DNA of 48,857 nt from Bdellovibrionales bacterium RIFOXYD1_FULL_55_31 (GTDB taxonomy: Bacteria; Bdellovibrionota; UBA1018), in assembly GCA_001770175.1 (NCBI GenBank), contig MEQK01000072.1:1-48857 (forward strand), written 5' to 3'. The notes below the pieces were generated by a model, which saw only the letters and a list, made by a program, of their open reading frames with translations, ran no database searches and had not been told where the DNA came from. Shown in pieces: positions 18,501 to 26,716 of this stretch. The position numbers were made by a program, and so were the translations under genes. Each line of letters starts with the position of its first letter. Positions within the stretch are counted from its first letter, which is position 1.

Positions 18501-18677
18501 GAGCTAGAGCGTATTCACCGAGAACAGCTGCTTCCACTTAAGGAGAGCGCAACCGCTACCGCACTGCTCGAACAGGAGATCGCAGCCCTGGTCTTGAGTG
18601 CGTACAAAATGACAACAAAAGAGGTAGCTCTCCTAATGGCGTCCCTGCCTCCAAGAACTCCGATAGCCTCGGCTTAA
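15356..18677 (+). pseudogene. Type IIG restriction-modification enzyme split by a frameshift
   Basis: Two overlapping frames (15356-16681 and the frame ending at 18677) together encode one enzyme of about 1106 residues. The GTG at 15356 has GGAG upstream. The N-terminal domain has a PD-(D/E)xK-like nuclease pattern (Asp97 in SADGALG; Glu125-Leu-Lys127 in PIELKGA). After the shift come GVFYTPPFV, motif I DPACGSG (about 479-485) and the adenine-methyltransferase motif NPPY (about 602-605), then a TaqI-like target-recognition region. The reading frame changes at a run of six G (16585-16590); five G would give continuous QQGVFYTP. The gene is therefore inactive, phase-variable, or affected by a sequencing error. 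Confidence 0.85.
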
Positions 18678-18704
18678 CAGGTGAATTGTTTATCTCTTCT
18701 TCCT

Positions 18705-18847
18705 AAGAATACCGAACCATTCCCGAACCAAGGGTAGCTACAAAGGGGTTGCCCGGTATCTCTCAGTATCGGAACTCAGTGCCCTAAGTTGTTGATATTG
18801 TGAATTTCACATTTCACATCAGGAGCTTGGCGCGGGGTCTAATCGCG
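18705..18847 (+). other. Right end of element 1 with integrase arm-type sites
   Basis: CCGAACCA occurs at 18712-18719 and 18723-18730, 11 bp apart, matching repeats at the left end near 4606-4635. Then comes TAGCTACAAAGGGGTTGC (18735-18752), identical to 35433-35450 in the right end of element 2, and further similar sequence up to the att core. Confidence 0.75.
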
Positions 18848-18863
18848 CCCTCCTCCTGAGCCA
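18848..18863 (+). other. att copy between elements 1 and 2
   Basis: The 16-bp core CCCTCCTCCTGAGCCA is identical to the tRNA-Asn 3' end. It serves as attR of element 1 and attL of element 2, and is followed by TTTAAAATA and a terminator, as at the tRNA itself. Confidence 0.85.
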
Positions 18864-18871
18864 TTTAAAAT

Positions 18872-18915
18872 ACCCCTCGTTGAAAGTTAAATCTTTCCGG
18901 GGGGTTTTGCTTTTT
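18872..18915 (+). terminator. Terminator after the second att copy
   Basis: CCCC and GAAAG on the left pair with CTTTC and GGGG on the right around TTAAAT, followed by TTTTGCTTTTT. It is the counterpart of the tRNA terminator at 4542, carried by element 2 to terminate the tRNA it re-forms. Confidence 0.7.
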
Positions 18916-18958
18916 ATCCTTAGGCAATTTTAGTTTTGAGAGCAATTTGAGAGCAAAT

Positions 18959-20209
18959 TCAGATCCGCAGCATGGACAGCTTTTCATCCATCTGCTTCTG
19001 AACCTGGATCACTTTCTCGTCTCTCACTTTCGTGTACTTCATCGTGGACCGGATATCCCTCTGGCCAGCCATTTTAGCAGTCAGGAGGAGGTCCTTGCTG
19101 TGGTCATAGAACTCCGTGAGGGAGGCATGACGGAGCAAGTGAGTCGCCCGGAAGGGCAAACCCGCACGTTGAAGGGCTTGGGTGTATCGGTACTCGATTT
19201 GTCGGTAAGTGAGGATTTCCCCATCTATCAGGAAAAGAAGTCCCGAGCGCACCCCTGATTTGAGAATCCATTCTTTAAAGACTCTGGCGGCCAGGTCACC
19301 CATGGGGATCACCTTCCCGCCATTCGCCTTGGAACCATCCACCAACTTTGTCTCGAATCCCCTGGCTCTCGGCCACTGGATCTTCTTGTTGATGGCGATG
19401 CGGTTCCTGACGAAATCAAAGTCCTCGTAATGAAGGGCTGCGGCTTCCTGCACACGGCAGTAAGTCGCGTACTGCATGAAAGCGAGGTAATAGACCACCT
19501 CGCAATCAAATTCGATACAGACTTGCTTAAGAGCATCCATGAACGCTTGGAACTCACCCACAGTCAGGTCCTTGGAGATTTTCATCTTCTCTTTGACCTT
19601 GAGCATGGGCTTGTGGTCCTTCAGAAAGGGCAGCCGGTAATTCCGGTTGTACCGTGACGCGTAGAAGTTGAGGATTCCACGCAAGACACTGAACTCGTGC
19701 TTATAGTCGCAACGAGTGGCGTGTCCCCTGGCCAGGTACTCAGGCTTTCTGATCTCGGCTATCCAGCGGTCAATGTCACTCGGACTGATCTTCTCGACCG
19801 GCATATTCCAGAACAGTCTGAAATGTTGCAGGTACGACTTGTACCGAATCTGAGTCGAAACATTCTTGCTGGGCAGCCAGACCTCTTGCCAGACCTTCAC
19901 GACCTCACCAAAGAGCATCCCAGCTTCCGCGCTTGTGCGCTCTAGCTTGGGTTCTTCGTGAACTTTCCCCTGATACTGTGACCGAAGGTAATAGACCTTG
20001 GCTTGCGCCAGAGTATCGAAGTACTTGCTCATCCGCCTGAGGACTCCGTTTCCTCGCTTTTCCATTCGGAAAGCACGAAACCGCATCCCTTTGGCGGGTT
20101 CTTCCCATTTCTGGAGTTCCTCATTCCAAAGCAGAATGCGGAACACTCCGGGGCAGTCTGTTAGTTTCTCAAGTCTTCGTTTCACTTCACTTCTCTTTCC
20201 TCGATCCAT
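18959..20209 (-). CDS. int: Tyrosine recombinase/integrase of element 2
   Basis: A 416-residue integrase homologous to that of element 1 along its whole length. Catalytic residues seen are Arg252 (YCRVQEAAAL), His357 and Arg360 (THLLRHA) and Tyr392 (TMKYTK). Where element 1 has His370 in AGHSDL, this one has Gln383 in AGQRDI, so the usual His/Trp of box III is missing; activity may be reduced. The gene runs toward the att copy, stopping 95 bp away, and the arm-type repeats lie in that gap. Its start overlaps the excisionase gene by 28 bp, so a slightly later start is possible. Confidence 0.93.
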   Translation of the reverse strand: MDRGKRSEVKRRLEKLTDCPGVFRILLWNEELQKWEEPAKGMRFRAFRMEKRGNGVLRRMSKYFDTLAQAKVYYLRSQYQGKVHEEPKLERTSAEAGMLFGEVVKVWQEVWLPSKNVSTQIRYKSYLQHFRLFWNMPVEKISPSDIDRWIAEIRKPEYLARGHATRCDYKHEFSVLRGILNFYASRYNRNYRLPFLKDHKPMLKVKEKMKISKDLTVGEFQAFMDALKQVCIEFDCEVVYYLAFMQYATYCRVQEAAALHYEDFDFVRNRIAINKKIQWPRARGFETKLVDGSKANGGKVIPMGDLAARVFKEWILKSGVRSGLLFLIDGEILTYRQIEYRYTQALQRAGLPFRATHLLRHASLTEFYDHSKDLLLTAKMAGQRDIRSTMKYTKVRDEKVIQVQKQMDEKLSMLRI

Positions 20210-20469
20210 TGATTGAGGGAGCTGACGCGAAACCGAATTGCACGATCGCCGACCAGGACAAAGGGGATATGCCCTCGTGCCTTGAGCCTGCGAAGGTACA
20301 CCTCGGACACTGAGAGATACTGAGCAGCTTGTTTGTAGCTTAGGAGTTGGTTTTCAAAGAACAACCGATCTCCTGCGGGACAATCGGCGAATGCAAAGTC
20401 GTTATAGCGCACTTCGTCCCCATTCTCGAACCAGCTTTTCCCGAACAGGCCGAAAGCTCCAACCCGCAA
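20182..20469 (-). CDS. Excisionase-type HTH protein (element 2)
   Basis: The C-terminal 58 residues match the excisionase of element 1: FFENQLLSYKQAAQYLSVSE, then VYLRRLKARGHIPFV, and the same EEREVK end. The N-terminal 35 residues depend on a TTG start at 20469 and have no support, so the real start is probably internal, near the MerR-like domain. It should assist excision of element 2. The region upstream (20470-20621) has no clear gene but contains a GGACCAT direct duplication. Confidence 0.82.
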   Translation of the reverse strand: MRVGAFGLFGKSWFENGDEVRYNDFAFADCPAGDRLFFENQLLSYKQAAQYLSVSEVYLRRLKARGHIPFVLVGDRAIRFRVSSLNQWIEEREVK

Positions 20470-20621
20470 CCAAGCAGCTTGTGGGCGTGGGCTCTTGGCT
20501 GGTTGCTTGCGAGGATTGGTAGGGGCTCTCGGCCTGTGGGTTTAGGCTCTGGACCATGGACCATAGGCCATTGGCACATTGCCCAAGCCGTTGCGGTGGG
20601 TGTAGTGGATGCGCGGTGTAC

Positions 20622-20999
20622 TTATAGCTCACAATAAGTTCCCTTAATCGCAACAACGTTACTAAAGAGATTCTTTGTCTTTCGCGATTCCTTCGTGTCT
20701 ATTTGAACAACCAGTACGCGAGTCATCAGAAGGTCCAGATCAATTTCGCCACTGTCGGGAGGATGGCCCATAGCTGCCTCAAACCACTGATAAAGCTTTG
20801 AGTGGCTCGAAAAGGTCTCATAATGAGCATTCAAGAAGGCCGATGCCTTTTCTCCCTGAAGCTGGCCGTCGGTGACCTCGAACGTAAGATGGAGGCCTAG
20901 CCGACCCGCAACGAACTTGCTCGCTTTGACTTCGATAAGTCTCGCCCGATAGTCCCCCGGGGGAATCAGTACCTGCCGTTGTCCAACTTTGAATTTCAT
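20622..20999 (-). CDS. Phage-like protein resembling DUF669/ssDNA-binding-associated proteins
   Basis: A 125-residue protein with a good GGGGA site before the ATG. The opening VLIPPGDYRARLIEVKASKF and the following LHLTFEVTDGQLQGEKASAF match the beta-rich pattern of phage DUF669-type proteins, which sit in replication and recombination gene clusters. The assignment is by pattern only. In this element no primase is seen, so it may be part of a minimal replication set relying on a helper. It is separated from xis by about 150 bp. Confidence 0.6.
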   Translation of the reverse strand: MKFKVGQRQVLIPPGDYRARLIEVKASKFVAGRLGLHLTFEVTDGQLQGEKASAFLNAHYETFSSHSKLYQWFEAAMGHPPDSGEIDLDLLMTRVLVVQIDTKESRKTKNLFSNVVAIKGTYCEL

Positions 21000-21192
21000 C
21001 CAATCCCCTTTCCCAAGCTAAGAAAATTCCGAGTGGGCCCCGGCACGGCGTCTCAAGTTCTCGTGTTTCCGATTAAAAATGAAACTGAACGAGCCCAGGT
21101 CCGAACTACACCTCGAAAGCTACAGGCTGTTCACAAGGATAGCGGGGGGTACTAAGAAAAAAATTCTTGAGCTTATTCCCGGTCCCAAAACG

Positions 21193-21915
21193 TCACCGAG
21201 TTTGCGACCGGGCTCGTTCTTTCAAAGCCAGAGACGTGTATTGAAGAGCGACTTTTCCTGTCAGCTCCATCGAACGACGCTCAGGAAAGAAACCTAAATA
21301 CAATTCCGCGAAGAACAAGTTCTTGTTTCGTAAATTACCCAAGACCTTGCTCCCAGGAATAAGGAAATTACAGACGAAGTGATCTTCTGGTCCTCGCTCT
21401 CGAACTTTTCTGAAGTTACGCAGAAGTCGTGACAAAGTTGCGGGAGTATTTGCTGCCTGAAGTTCCGGAATTGAGACTTTCCGCAAGAATCCAAATTTTC
21501 TTTTGGGAAAGCTTTGCTTCCAAAGTGAAAACGCAACCTGCTCCAACAGCTCGGCTTCACGCTTTAGTCCATCTGCTCGCAATTCTTTACTTAGGCTTTG
21601 CAGTTGCTCGACCCGACGATCATTTCTGGAAAAAAGATCAGAGAAAGCTTCGGGGAGCCCCTTCACGGTCAGGTATTCCAAAGAAGTCGCAAGAAACTTT
21701 TCAAAATGGGGAAGAAGATTCCGCCTAAATTCGGGACTTAATTCGAATTTCACTCCGACTCTCTCTAGATGACCACATGCGCTCATCAAGAAAACCTCGG
21801 GATCCAATTTGGCCCGATTAAGAGCCCGTTGAACCTCGACGAGCTGAGGAGATAACTGCGGGCGCAGCTTCTCGGCTTTTCGTGCATTTTGTTTGAGGTT
21901 GGCCGACCTACCCAC
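21193..21915 (-). CDS. Hypothetical helical protein (element 2)
   Basis: A 240-residue, highly basic and helical protein starting with GTG (GAG upstream). No family recognised. It has an Arg/Lys-rich N-terminus (ANLKQNARKAEKLRP), a central charged region, and a C-terminus with LYLGFFPERRSMELTGKVAL. The composition would suit a nucleic-acid-binding protein. It is divergent from the terminase gene, with about 90 bp between them for both promoters. Confidence 0.6.
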   Translation of the reverse strand: MGRSANLKQNARKAEKLRPQLSPQLVEVQRALNRAKLDPEVFLMSACGHLERVGVKFELSPEFRRNLLPHFEKFLATSLEYLTVKGLPEAFSDLFSRNDRRVEQLQSLSKELRADGLKREAELLEQVAFSLWKQSFPKRKFGFLRKVSIPELQAANTPATLSRLLRNFRKVRERGPEDHFVCNFLIPGSKVLGNLRNKNLFFAELYLGFFPERRSMELTGKVALQYTSLALKERARSQTR

Positions 21916-22007
21916 ACAGGCTCTATACCGAGCACTTCCACTTAGGTCAATTCGAGCCTCACATATAGAGCTTATTGTAAACCGGTCGAATACTCAGTGG
22001 AGGCATT

Positions 22008-22550
22008 ATGAAACATCTCCTATCACATCGACAGCAACGGTTTGTGGATCGCTATCTTATTCACCTAGATTCAACGCGTGCGGCCCAGGAGGCTGGGTAT
22101 CGTGCTGGATCTGCACGTAACCAGGCACACAGAATGATGAAAAATGATGACATCCGAAATGCAATAGATACAGCAATAGAAGCACGCTCCGAACGAACTC
22201 AAATTACCCAGGATCGTGTGCTGAAGGAGCTCGCAGTCATTGCGTTTGCTCGAATCTCTGATTTTGCGGACTGGACGGATCAAGAACTCACAATCAAAAG
22301 GTCCGATGAAATCTCACCCGAGCTTACGAGCGCAATAAAGAGCCTAATCATTCAAGCAGACCGACAGTCATCCCGTAAATCAATTGCGTTACACGACAAG
22401 CTCCAGTGCCTTGAACTGCTTGGCCGTCACCTCGGAATGTTCAACGGGGGCTCTTCCAATTCCCAGGAGTCTAGGCCTGAGCTTCTTCAGCGATTGAGTG
22501 ATTATTTTAAAAAAAAATCGGGAGCACCAGATGCCGCGAATTCAAAGTAG
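22008..22550 (+). CDS. terS: Phage terminase small subunit (orphan)
   Basis: A 180-residue protein with the Terminase_2 pattern: LSHRQQRFVDRYLIHLDSTR, then AAQEAGYRAGSARNQAHRMM, followed by the oligomerisation helices and LELLGRHLGMF near the end. GGAGG precedes the ATG. TerS recognises packaging sites and recruits the large subunit. No large terminase, portal or capsid gene is in the element, which is the arrangement of satellites that redirect a helper phage's packaging. A leftover from a degraded prophage is the alternative. Confidence 0.85.
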   Translation: MKHLLSHRQQRFVDRYLIHLDSTRAAQEAGYRAGSARNQAHRMMKNDDIRNAIDTAIEARSERTQITQDRVLKELAVIAFARISDFADWTDQELTIKRSDEISPELTSAIKSLIIQADRQSSRKSIALHDKLQCLELLGRHLGMFNGGSSNSQESRPELLQRLSDYFKKKSGAPDAANSK

Positions 22551-22827
22551 AGATCGGCGAATGCCTTTGCTGGCCTGCATAGCAGTTTTTCTTCTCCCAA
22601 TCGAAGCCCGTGCCGAAATGTGCGCCCTTCATTTCAGTAATACCGATTGGAAACCACTCCGATTAGTTACTCTTCCTGAGCCATTACTCTCATTCGAAGA
22701 GGTCTATTTGCCCATTTCCTCAAGATTTAAGCCCATCGCACCAAATTATGTCCCATTTCATAGACTTAGCGGGACTTTCAACTATGGCGTGCACGAGCTT
22801 TTTGTTTTATATATCCGTCATTCGTAG
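22531..22827 (+). CDS. Small putative exported protein
   Basis: With the ATG at 22531 (GGGAG upstream) this gives 98 residues: a basic start, the hydrophobic stretch MPLLACIAVFLLPIEARA and a likely cleavage site, then a short soluble part with no known domain. It overlaps the terminase end by 20 bp in another frame. It lies just upstream of the AvcD-like gene, where related loci carry an inhibitor RNA, so the stretch may instead be transcribed as RNA. Confidence 0.45.
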   Translation: MPRIQSRDRRMPLLACIAVFLLPIEARAEMCALHFSNTDWKPLRLVTLPEPLLSFEEVYLPISSRFKPIAPNYVPFHRLSGTFNYGVHELFVLYIRHS

Positions 22828-22864
22828 AGTTTGGTCTGCAGACACAGTCAATTACTTCATGTGA

Positions 22865-22893
22865 CCTTCCTAAAGAAGGAATTAACAAGGAAG
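22865..22893 (+). promoter_or_regulatory. Hairpin and ribosome-binding site of the deaminase gene
   Basis: CCTTC (22865-22869) and GAAGG (22875-22879) form a 5-bp hairpin. AAGGAAG at 22887-22893 then lies 7 bp before the GTG start at 22901 and decides that start. Confidence 0.45.
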
Positions 22894-22900
22894 TAAATTA

Positions 22901-24472
22901 GTGAGGTCGATTATGGTGAGCTCCGGAGCTGCAATACTCAAAAAATCAACAGTACTGCCGTCCGGAAGTAGCAACGAGCTCATAAATTCAATTAAGAAGC
23001 GCGTTACACGTGAATTGGTTTTTGCTGTTTCAGGCCAAATTGGGTCAGGCAATTCACTCACCACAAAGAAATTGGAAAAATACCTACTTGCCTATGGATA
23101 TACCGTTCACCACATCAAACTCACTGATTTAGCGGAAAAAGTAAAAGTTCCCGAGATGCCTTTCACCCCAATCAACAGACAAGCGGCTAGCGAATCCCAA
23201 AGAGTCGAATCGCTTCAGAACCATTGTGACAATATCCGATTGCACTACGGTTGCGCTGCCCTCGCCCAGCTCGCTGTTCTGAACATTTCTAACATACGAC
23301 TAGAAAAACTCGGGAGCGTGGGCAAAAAGGAGGATCTGAAATTTGCGTACATTATTGATTCCCTCAAACACCCTGACGAGGTACGACTCCTCAGACAAGC
23401 ATACCGGACTTCCTTCGTTCTGATTGGGATCGAAACCCCACAAGAGTTAAGAAAGGCTCGGCTAACCTCAAAAAAAGGATTTTCCGAGAATGACTTTACC
23501 AAACTGTCGATGAGAGACAAAGATGACGACGAGAAAGTGCATGGCCAAAAGGTCTCTTTGACTGTCGAACTATCAGACATCTTTCTCCGAAACGATTGCG
23601 ACACAGAATCGCTGCTCGAAAACAAAATTGAACGTTTTACAAAATTGATCGTGGGCACAGAGGTTGTAACACCAACCATTCACGAATCCTCAATGTATGC
23701 GGCTTATTCGAATGCTGCACGAAGCGGGTGTCTCTCCAGACAAGTTGGAGCCGTAATTATTTCTAAGACTGGTGAAGTCATCGCAACCGGGACAAACGAT
23801 GTGCCCGCATTCGGCGGGGGGCAGTATACCTGCGAGTTAGAACACGATGAACGCTGTTATAACAAAGGCGGCGAGTGTTACAACGACTCAGAAAAGAAAC
23901 AACTTTACAAAGAAATTTATGCATCCCTACTAAGCGAAGCGCTCGTTGATCCAGCAAACGAAAAAAGTGTTTTACGAGTTCTGAAGAACTCAAGAATCAA
24001 GGGACTGATAGAGTTTTCGCGCGCTGTTCATGCGGAAATGGACGCTATCATAAGCCTAGCAAGAAGGCCCGGCGCGTCCCCTGTTGATGGCGCATTATAC
24101 TCCACTACTTACCCTTGTCATTCTTGTGCCAGGCATATTGTTGCAGCTGGTATTAAGACGGTTTTTTATATAGAGCCATACGCGAAGAGCCTCGCGACAA
24201 AGCTGCATCTGGACTCAATCTCCAACTACGAACGAGACACTAGCAAGGTCCGTTTTTTACCTTACGAAGGAGTCGCCCCCCAGCGATATTTAACATTGTT
24301 TCAAGCAATCGGACGAAAGAAGAAGGAAAACGAGGGCGGAAAAGGAGATCTAGAGACACCGCTGCCGAAACTTTTCTTAAACCTTGACGATTTTTACGAC
24401 ATCGAATTAAAGATTATTAAAAACGCAGAAGATATCGGCCTTGTAAATTCAGGCGCGGCGAGAGTATCATAG
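22901..24472 (+). CDS. avcD: AvcD-like antiviral dCTP/dCMP deaminase with N-terminal P-loop-like domain
   Basis: A 523-residue two-domain protein. The N-terminal part (about 35-250) resembles a nucleotide-kinase-like P-loop domain, but the loop reads SGQIGSGNS, with Asn51 where Lys is normal. The C-terminal part (about 258-450) is a deoxycytidylate deaminase with zinc ligands His377/Glu379 (VHAEMDA) and Cys406/Cys409 (TTYPCHSCA), plus a cysteine-bearing insertion (CELEHDERCYNKGGEC). This order and length match AvcD of Vibrio cholerae and related anti-phage dCTP deaminases, which drain dC nucleotides on infection. The GTG start has AAGGAAG upstream. A small gene follows after 2 bp. Confidence 0.88.
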   Translation: MRSIMVSSGAAILKKSTVLPSGSSNELINSIKKRVTRELVFAVSGQIGSGNSLTTKKLEKYLLAYGYTVHHIKLTDLAEKVKVPEMPFTPINRQAASESQRVESLQNHCDNIRLHYGCAALAQLAVLNISNIRLEKLGSVGKKEDLKFAYIIDSLKHPDEVRLLRQAYRTSFVLIGIETPQELRKARLTSKKGFSENDFTKLSMRDKDDDEKVHGQKVSLTVELSDIFLRNDCDTESLLENKIERFTKLIVGTEVVTPTIHESSMYAAYSNAARSGCLSRQVGAVIISKTGEVIATGTNDVPAFGGGQYTCELEHDERCYNKGGECYNDSEKKQLYKEIYASLLSEALVDPANEKSVLRVLKNSRIKGLIEFSRAVHAEMDAIISLARRPGASPVDGALYSTTYPCHSCARHIVAAGIKTVFYIEPYAKSLATKLHLDSISNYERDTSKVRFLPYEGVAPQRYLTLFQAIGRKKKENEGGKGDLETPLPKLFLNLDDFYDIELKIIKNAEDIGLVNSGAARVS

Positions 24473-24474
24473 AT

Positions 24475-24702
24475 ATGAGAATGCAAAAAAAGAAGCCCAC
24501 TTCAAATCAGGTATATCACGATTTGCAGTTTTGCTTTGATTTCCGCAACCCAAGCACTCATTGCGGTGAAGGGGCTGTCGCAAAAAATGTTTGCAGTAAA
24601 GTCATTCTATTCTCCGAGTATTCCTTAAAGCGTTCCCTTTTAGATCAATTCAAACATCTACCAGAACTAATCCAAGCTGCTCGCCAACGGATCACCTGGT
24701 AA
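24475..24702 (+). CDS. Small hypothetical protein downstream of the deaminase
   Basis: A 75-residue basic protein starting 2 bp after the deaminase stop, so likely co-transcribed. It contains two cysteine pairs (LQFCFDF, THCGEG, NVCSKV) and a helical C-terminus (LLDQFKHLPELIQAARQR). No family recognised. It could be an accessory or inhibitor protein. A minus-strand frame across the same region also reads openly, so some doubt remains. Confidence 0.45.
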   Translation: MRMQKKKPTSNQVYHDLQFCFDFRNPSTHCGEGAVAKNVCSKVILFSEYSLKRSLLDQFKHLPELIQAARQRITW

Positions 24703-25005
24703 AACCTCGCCCAATTTAGGTGACACTTAAATTCAATAGTGTTCCCCTGCTTGAGCTGGTCTTCCAGACACTCACTAATGTGAGCCACTGCTCTTTGCGC
24801 GGGTGAGTAAAAAGTTTTCACATTCTGAGCGATCAATCACCGATTTAATGCAGAGCGTTAGTAAATCCTCAGACGCAGTACACGCATGCGGATTGCCAGC
24901 CTCTTAGGAGACGAACTGATCGATGGCGACCTAGATTGTACATAGTACGTGACAATCAACCCCGCCCGCAGTACATCGTGCGACGTTGTATTACGGAGCA
25001 CTACA
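24703..25005. other. Gene-free 303 bp with candidate operator
   Basis: No gene is supported on either strand. GATTGT (24934-24939) and ACAATC (24952-24957) are perfect inverted arms with a partly palindromic centre (GTAC-ata-GTAC is repeated inside). The site lies about 50 bp before the RHH gene of the radical SAM operon and is a likely operator for it. Confidence 0.5.
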
Positions 25006-25233
25006 TTGACCACCACGCGCACGATCCGGTTCAAAGCAGACGAGGCAGCCAGAATTGAACGTTTTCTTGCCAAGAATCCGTTTCTGGATTTCTCCACGCT
25101 GGCACGACTCGCCATTGATCAGTTTATCCATGATCCATCTGTCCAAATTCGCGGCCTAAGAACAACGCCGCAGCACACAAGCCACGAGGAAGCCGCCAAC
25201 GGCGCAGGGGAGAAGCAATATGGAATCACATAA
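25006..25233 (+). CDS. Ribbon-helix-helix regulator of the radical SAM/ASCH operon
   Basis: A 75-residue protein starting with TTG at 25006, chosen because GGAG lies 7 bp upstream and the strand TRTIRFKADEAARIERFLAK begins at once. The following FLDFSTLARLAIDQFI completes an RHH-type fold. It overlaps the start of the radical SAM gene by 14 bp, so the three genes form one operon. It likely binds the inverted repeat upstream and controls the operon. Nothing toxin-like is adjacent, so a simple toxin-antitoxin reading is not favoured. Confidence 0.65.
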   Translation: MTTTRTIRFKADEAARIERFLAKNPFLDFSTLARLAIDQFIHDPSVQIRGLRTTPQHTSHEEAANGAGEKQYGIT

Positions 25234-26716
25234 TTTGCCAATCGATCGCGAATCTGAAACCAAAGTAATTCCCATTAGGCGTATTCTCGACTCGTCCAGC
25301 AGCGGAAAAATCTCGCATCAGCGTCCGAAGCGAGGTTTCGACGGCCCCATCTCCGGCCGAATGTGGGAGAAGGTCACGGAACTCAACTCAGCGTATCCCG
25401 ACACCTTCAATTGGCAGATCTACGATGACATTGCATCACGCTATGAGCAGCAGCCGCGTGGCGGAGTCGTCTTTAAAACGACATTCAAGCTAATCAATCA
25501 CCACACAAGCTGTACTCAATGCCATTACGCTCTCGAACTGGACACGTACGGCCGCGGTTGCATCCACGACTGCACCTACTGCTACGCTAAAGAACTACTC
25601 CTCGGTCGAGGATTTTGGAATCGACCGATGCCCTTCCCCGTTGATTTGGCAGAGCTCCGCAAGCAGTTTCACAGAGCATTCGAGACCGACGAACAGTCCA
25701 AATGGAGCGATCTACTGCGACGCCGAGTCCCGATACGCATTGGATGCATGAGTGACTCGTTCATGTGGATGGACTACAAATATAAAGTAACGCTCGAAAC
25801 TTTAAAGATGCTCAGGTTTTACAAATATCCGTATATCATTGCTACCCGGTCCGACCTGGCGGCGCACGACGATTACATCGCAGCAATGGATCCAGAACTA
25901 GCCTCAGTTCAATTCTCGTTAACGGGGACCAACGAAACATACACGCGCATTGTCGAGCCGGGCGCCCCTTCGCTAAAACGCCGACTCGTTGCTCTTAAAA
26001 AGCTCGCCGAGGCAGGATTCTGGACTACTGCTCGCCTGAACCCCCTGTTTCCCACATTCCCAGATGGTTACTTTACTGACCCTCAATCTGTAACGACTCG
26101 CTTTGGCTCGCTCGCAAACGCGCCCAGGTTCCCGCTCTTCGAAATCGACAAACTAGACGAATTCATCGAAGACCTGGTCAACCACAAGGTGCCCACATTG
26201 ATGCCAGGATTCGTGAGACTATCGACTTTTGCGATAAGAGCTATCTCTAAATCATGTAACCTTGATTTTGGGTCCTTTTTTAAACCTGAATACTGCAAAA
26301 AAAGTGACGATCGCCACTACAGCGACTCTGAAATCGCGTACTACTATAAACTCATCCAAGACAAGTGCGCTCGCCGCGGCATACGTTTCACAACGTGCTA
26401 TATAGGCAATGGAGAAAAGGACTATTACCAATATCAGGACTTATGGACTAACAAGACTGACTGCTGTGATGCTCTCGGAAACGTGCCGAGGTTTGCAACA
26501 ACATCGCAGTCTATAGACTGGAATACTCGATTCCAGTTCGCTACTAATAAGACGTTAGCTACAGCAGCCCTCGAACAAGAAAAGCTCCATAAAGTAAAAT
26601 ACAAACACATTCTAGAAAAGTATCACACAAAGGATACGAGTCGCCCTGGCTTGACGACTGCGTTGAAGAGCACATCAAGAACCAGCGCGCCCACACAAAA
26701 AGGGGAATTGAAGTGA
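25220..26716 (+). CDS. Radical SAM protein, spore-photoproduct-lyase-like
   Basis: A 498-residue protein. The radical SAM cluster motif CxxxCxxC is at Cys114, Cys118 and Cys121 in GRGCIHDCTYCYAKEL, preceded by another pair in CTQCHYALELDTYGRG. The core continues with RIGCMSDSFMWMDYKYKVTL and PYIIATRSDLAAHDDYI, a layout like SPL-type proteins. Such enzymes make a 5'-deoxyadenosyl radical acting on DNA, RNA or small molecules; the substrate here is unknown. GGGGAG precedes the ATG. An ASCH-domain gene overlaps the stop by 4 bp. The pairing with a nucleic-acid-binding fold suggests modification, or repair, of a nucleic acid. Confidence 0.85.
   Translation: MESHNLPIDRESETKVIPIRRILDSSSSGKISHQRPKRGFDGPISGRMWEKVTELNSAYPDTFNWQIYDDIASRYEQQPRGGVVFKTTFKLINHHTSCTQCHYALELDTYGRGCIHDCTYCYAKELLLGRGFWNRPMPFPVDLAELRKQFHRAFETDEQSKWSDLLRRRVPIRIGCMSDSFMWMDYKYKVTLETLKMLRFYKYPYIIATRSDLAAHDDYIAAMDPELASVQFSLTGTNETYTRIVEPGAPSLKRRLVALKKLAEAGFWTTARLNPLFPTFPDGYFTDPQSVTTRFGSLANAPRFPLFEIDKLDEFIEDLVNHKVPTLMPGFVRLSTFAIRAISKSCNLDFGSFFKPEYCKKSDDRHYSDSEIAYYYKLIQDKCARRGIRFTTCYIGNGEKDYYQYQDLWTNKTDCCDALGNVPRFATTSQSIDWNTRFQFATNKTLATAALEQEKLHKVKYKHILEKYHTKDTSRPGLTTALKSTSRTSAPTQKGELK

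Larger units (their letters stand above)
4514..18863. mobile_element. Integrative element 1 in tRNA-Asn (about 14.3 kb)
   Basis: The element is bounded by two identical 16-bp copies of the tRNA-Asn 3' end (4514-4529 and 18848-18863), each followed by an AT-rich TTAAAATA and a terminator. CCGAACCA-type repeats with about 11-bp spacing lie just inside both ends (4606, 4616, 4629 at left; 18712, 18723 at right), as expected for integrase arm sites. The content is integrase, excisionase, prim-pol/helicase, Xre repressor, serine resolvase, an AAA+/subtilase pair and a type IIG RM gene. No capsid, tail or conjugation genes are visible, so it resembles a phage satellite or genomic island that replicates when mobilised. 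Confidence 0.85.

Noticed and set aside
24645-24836. 63-codon minus-strand frame reading quite plausibly
   Set aside because: It overlaps the end of the deaminase operon, has no ribosome-binding site and no recognisable domain.
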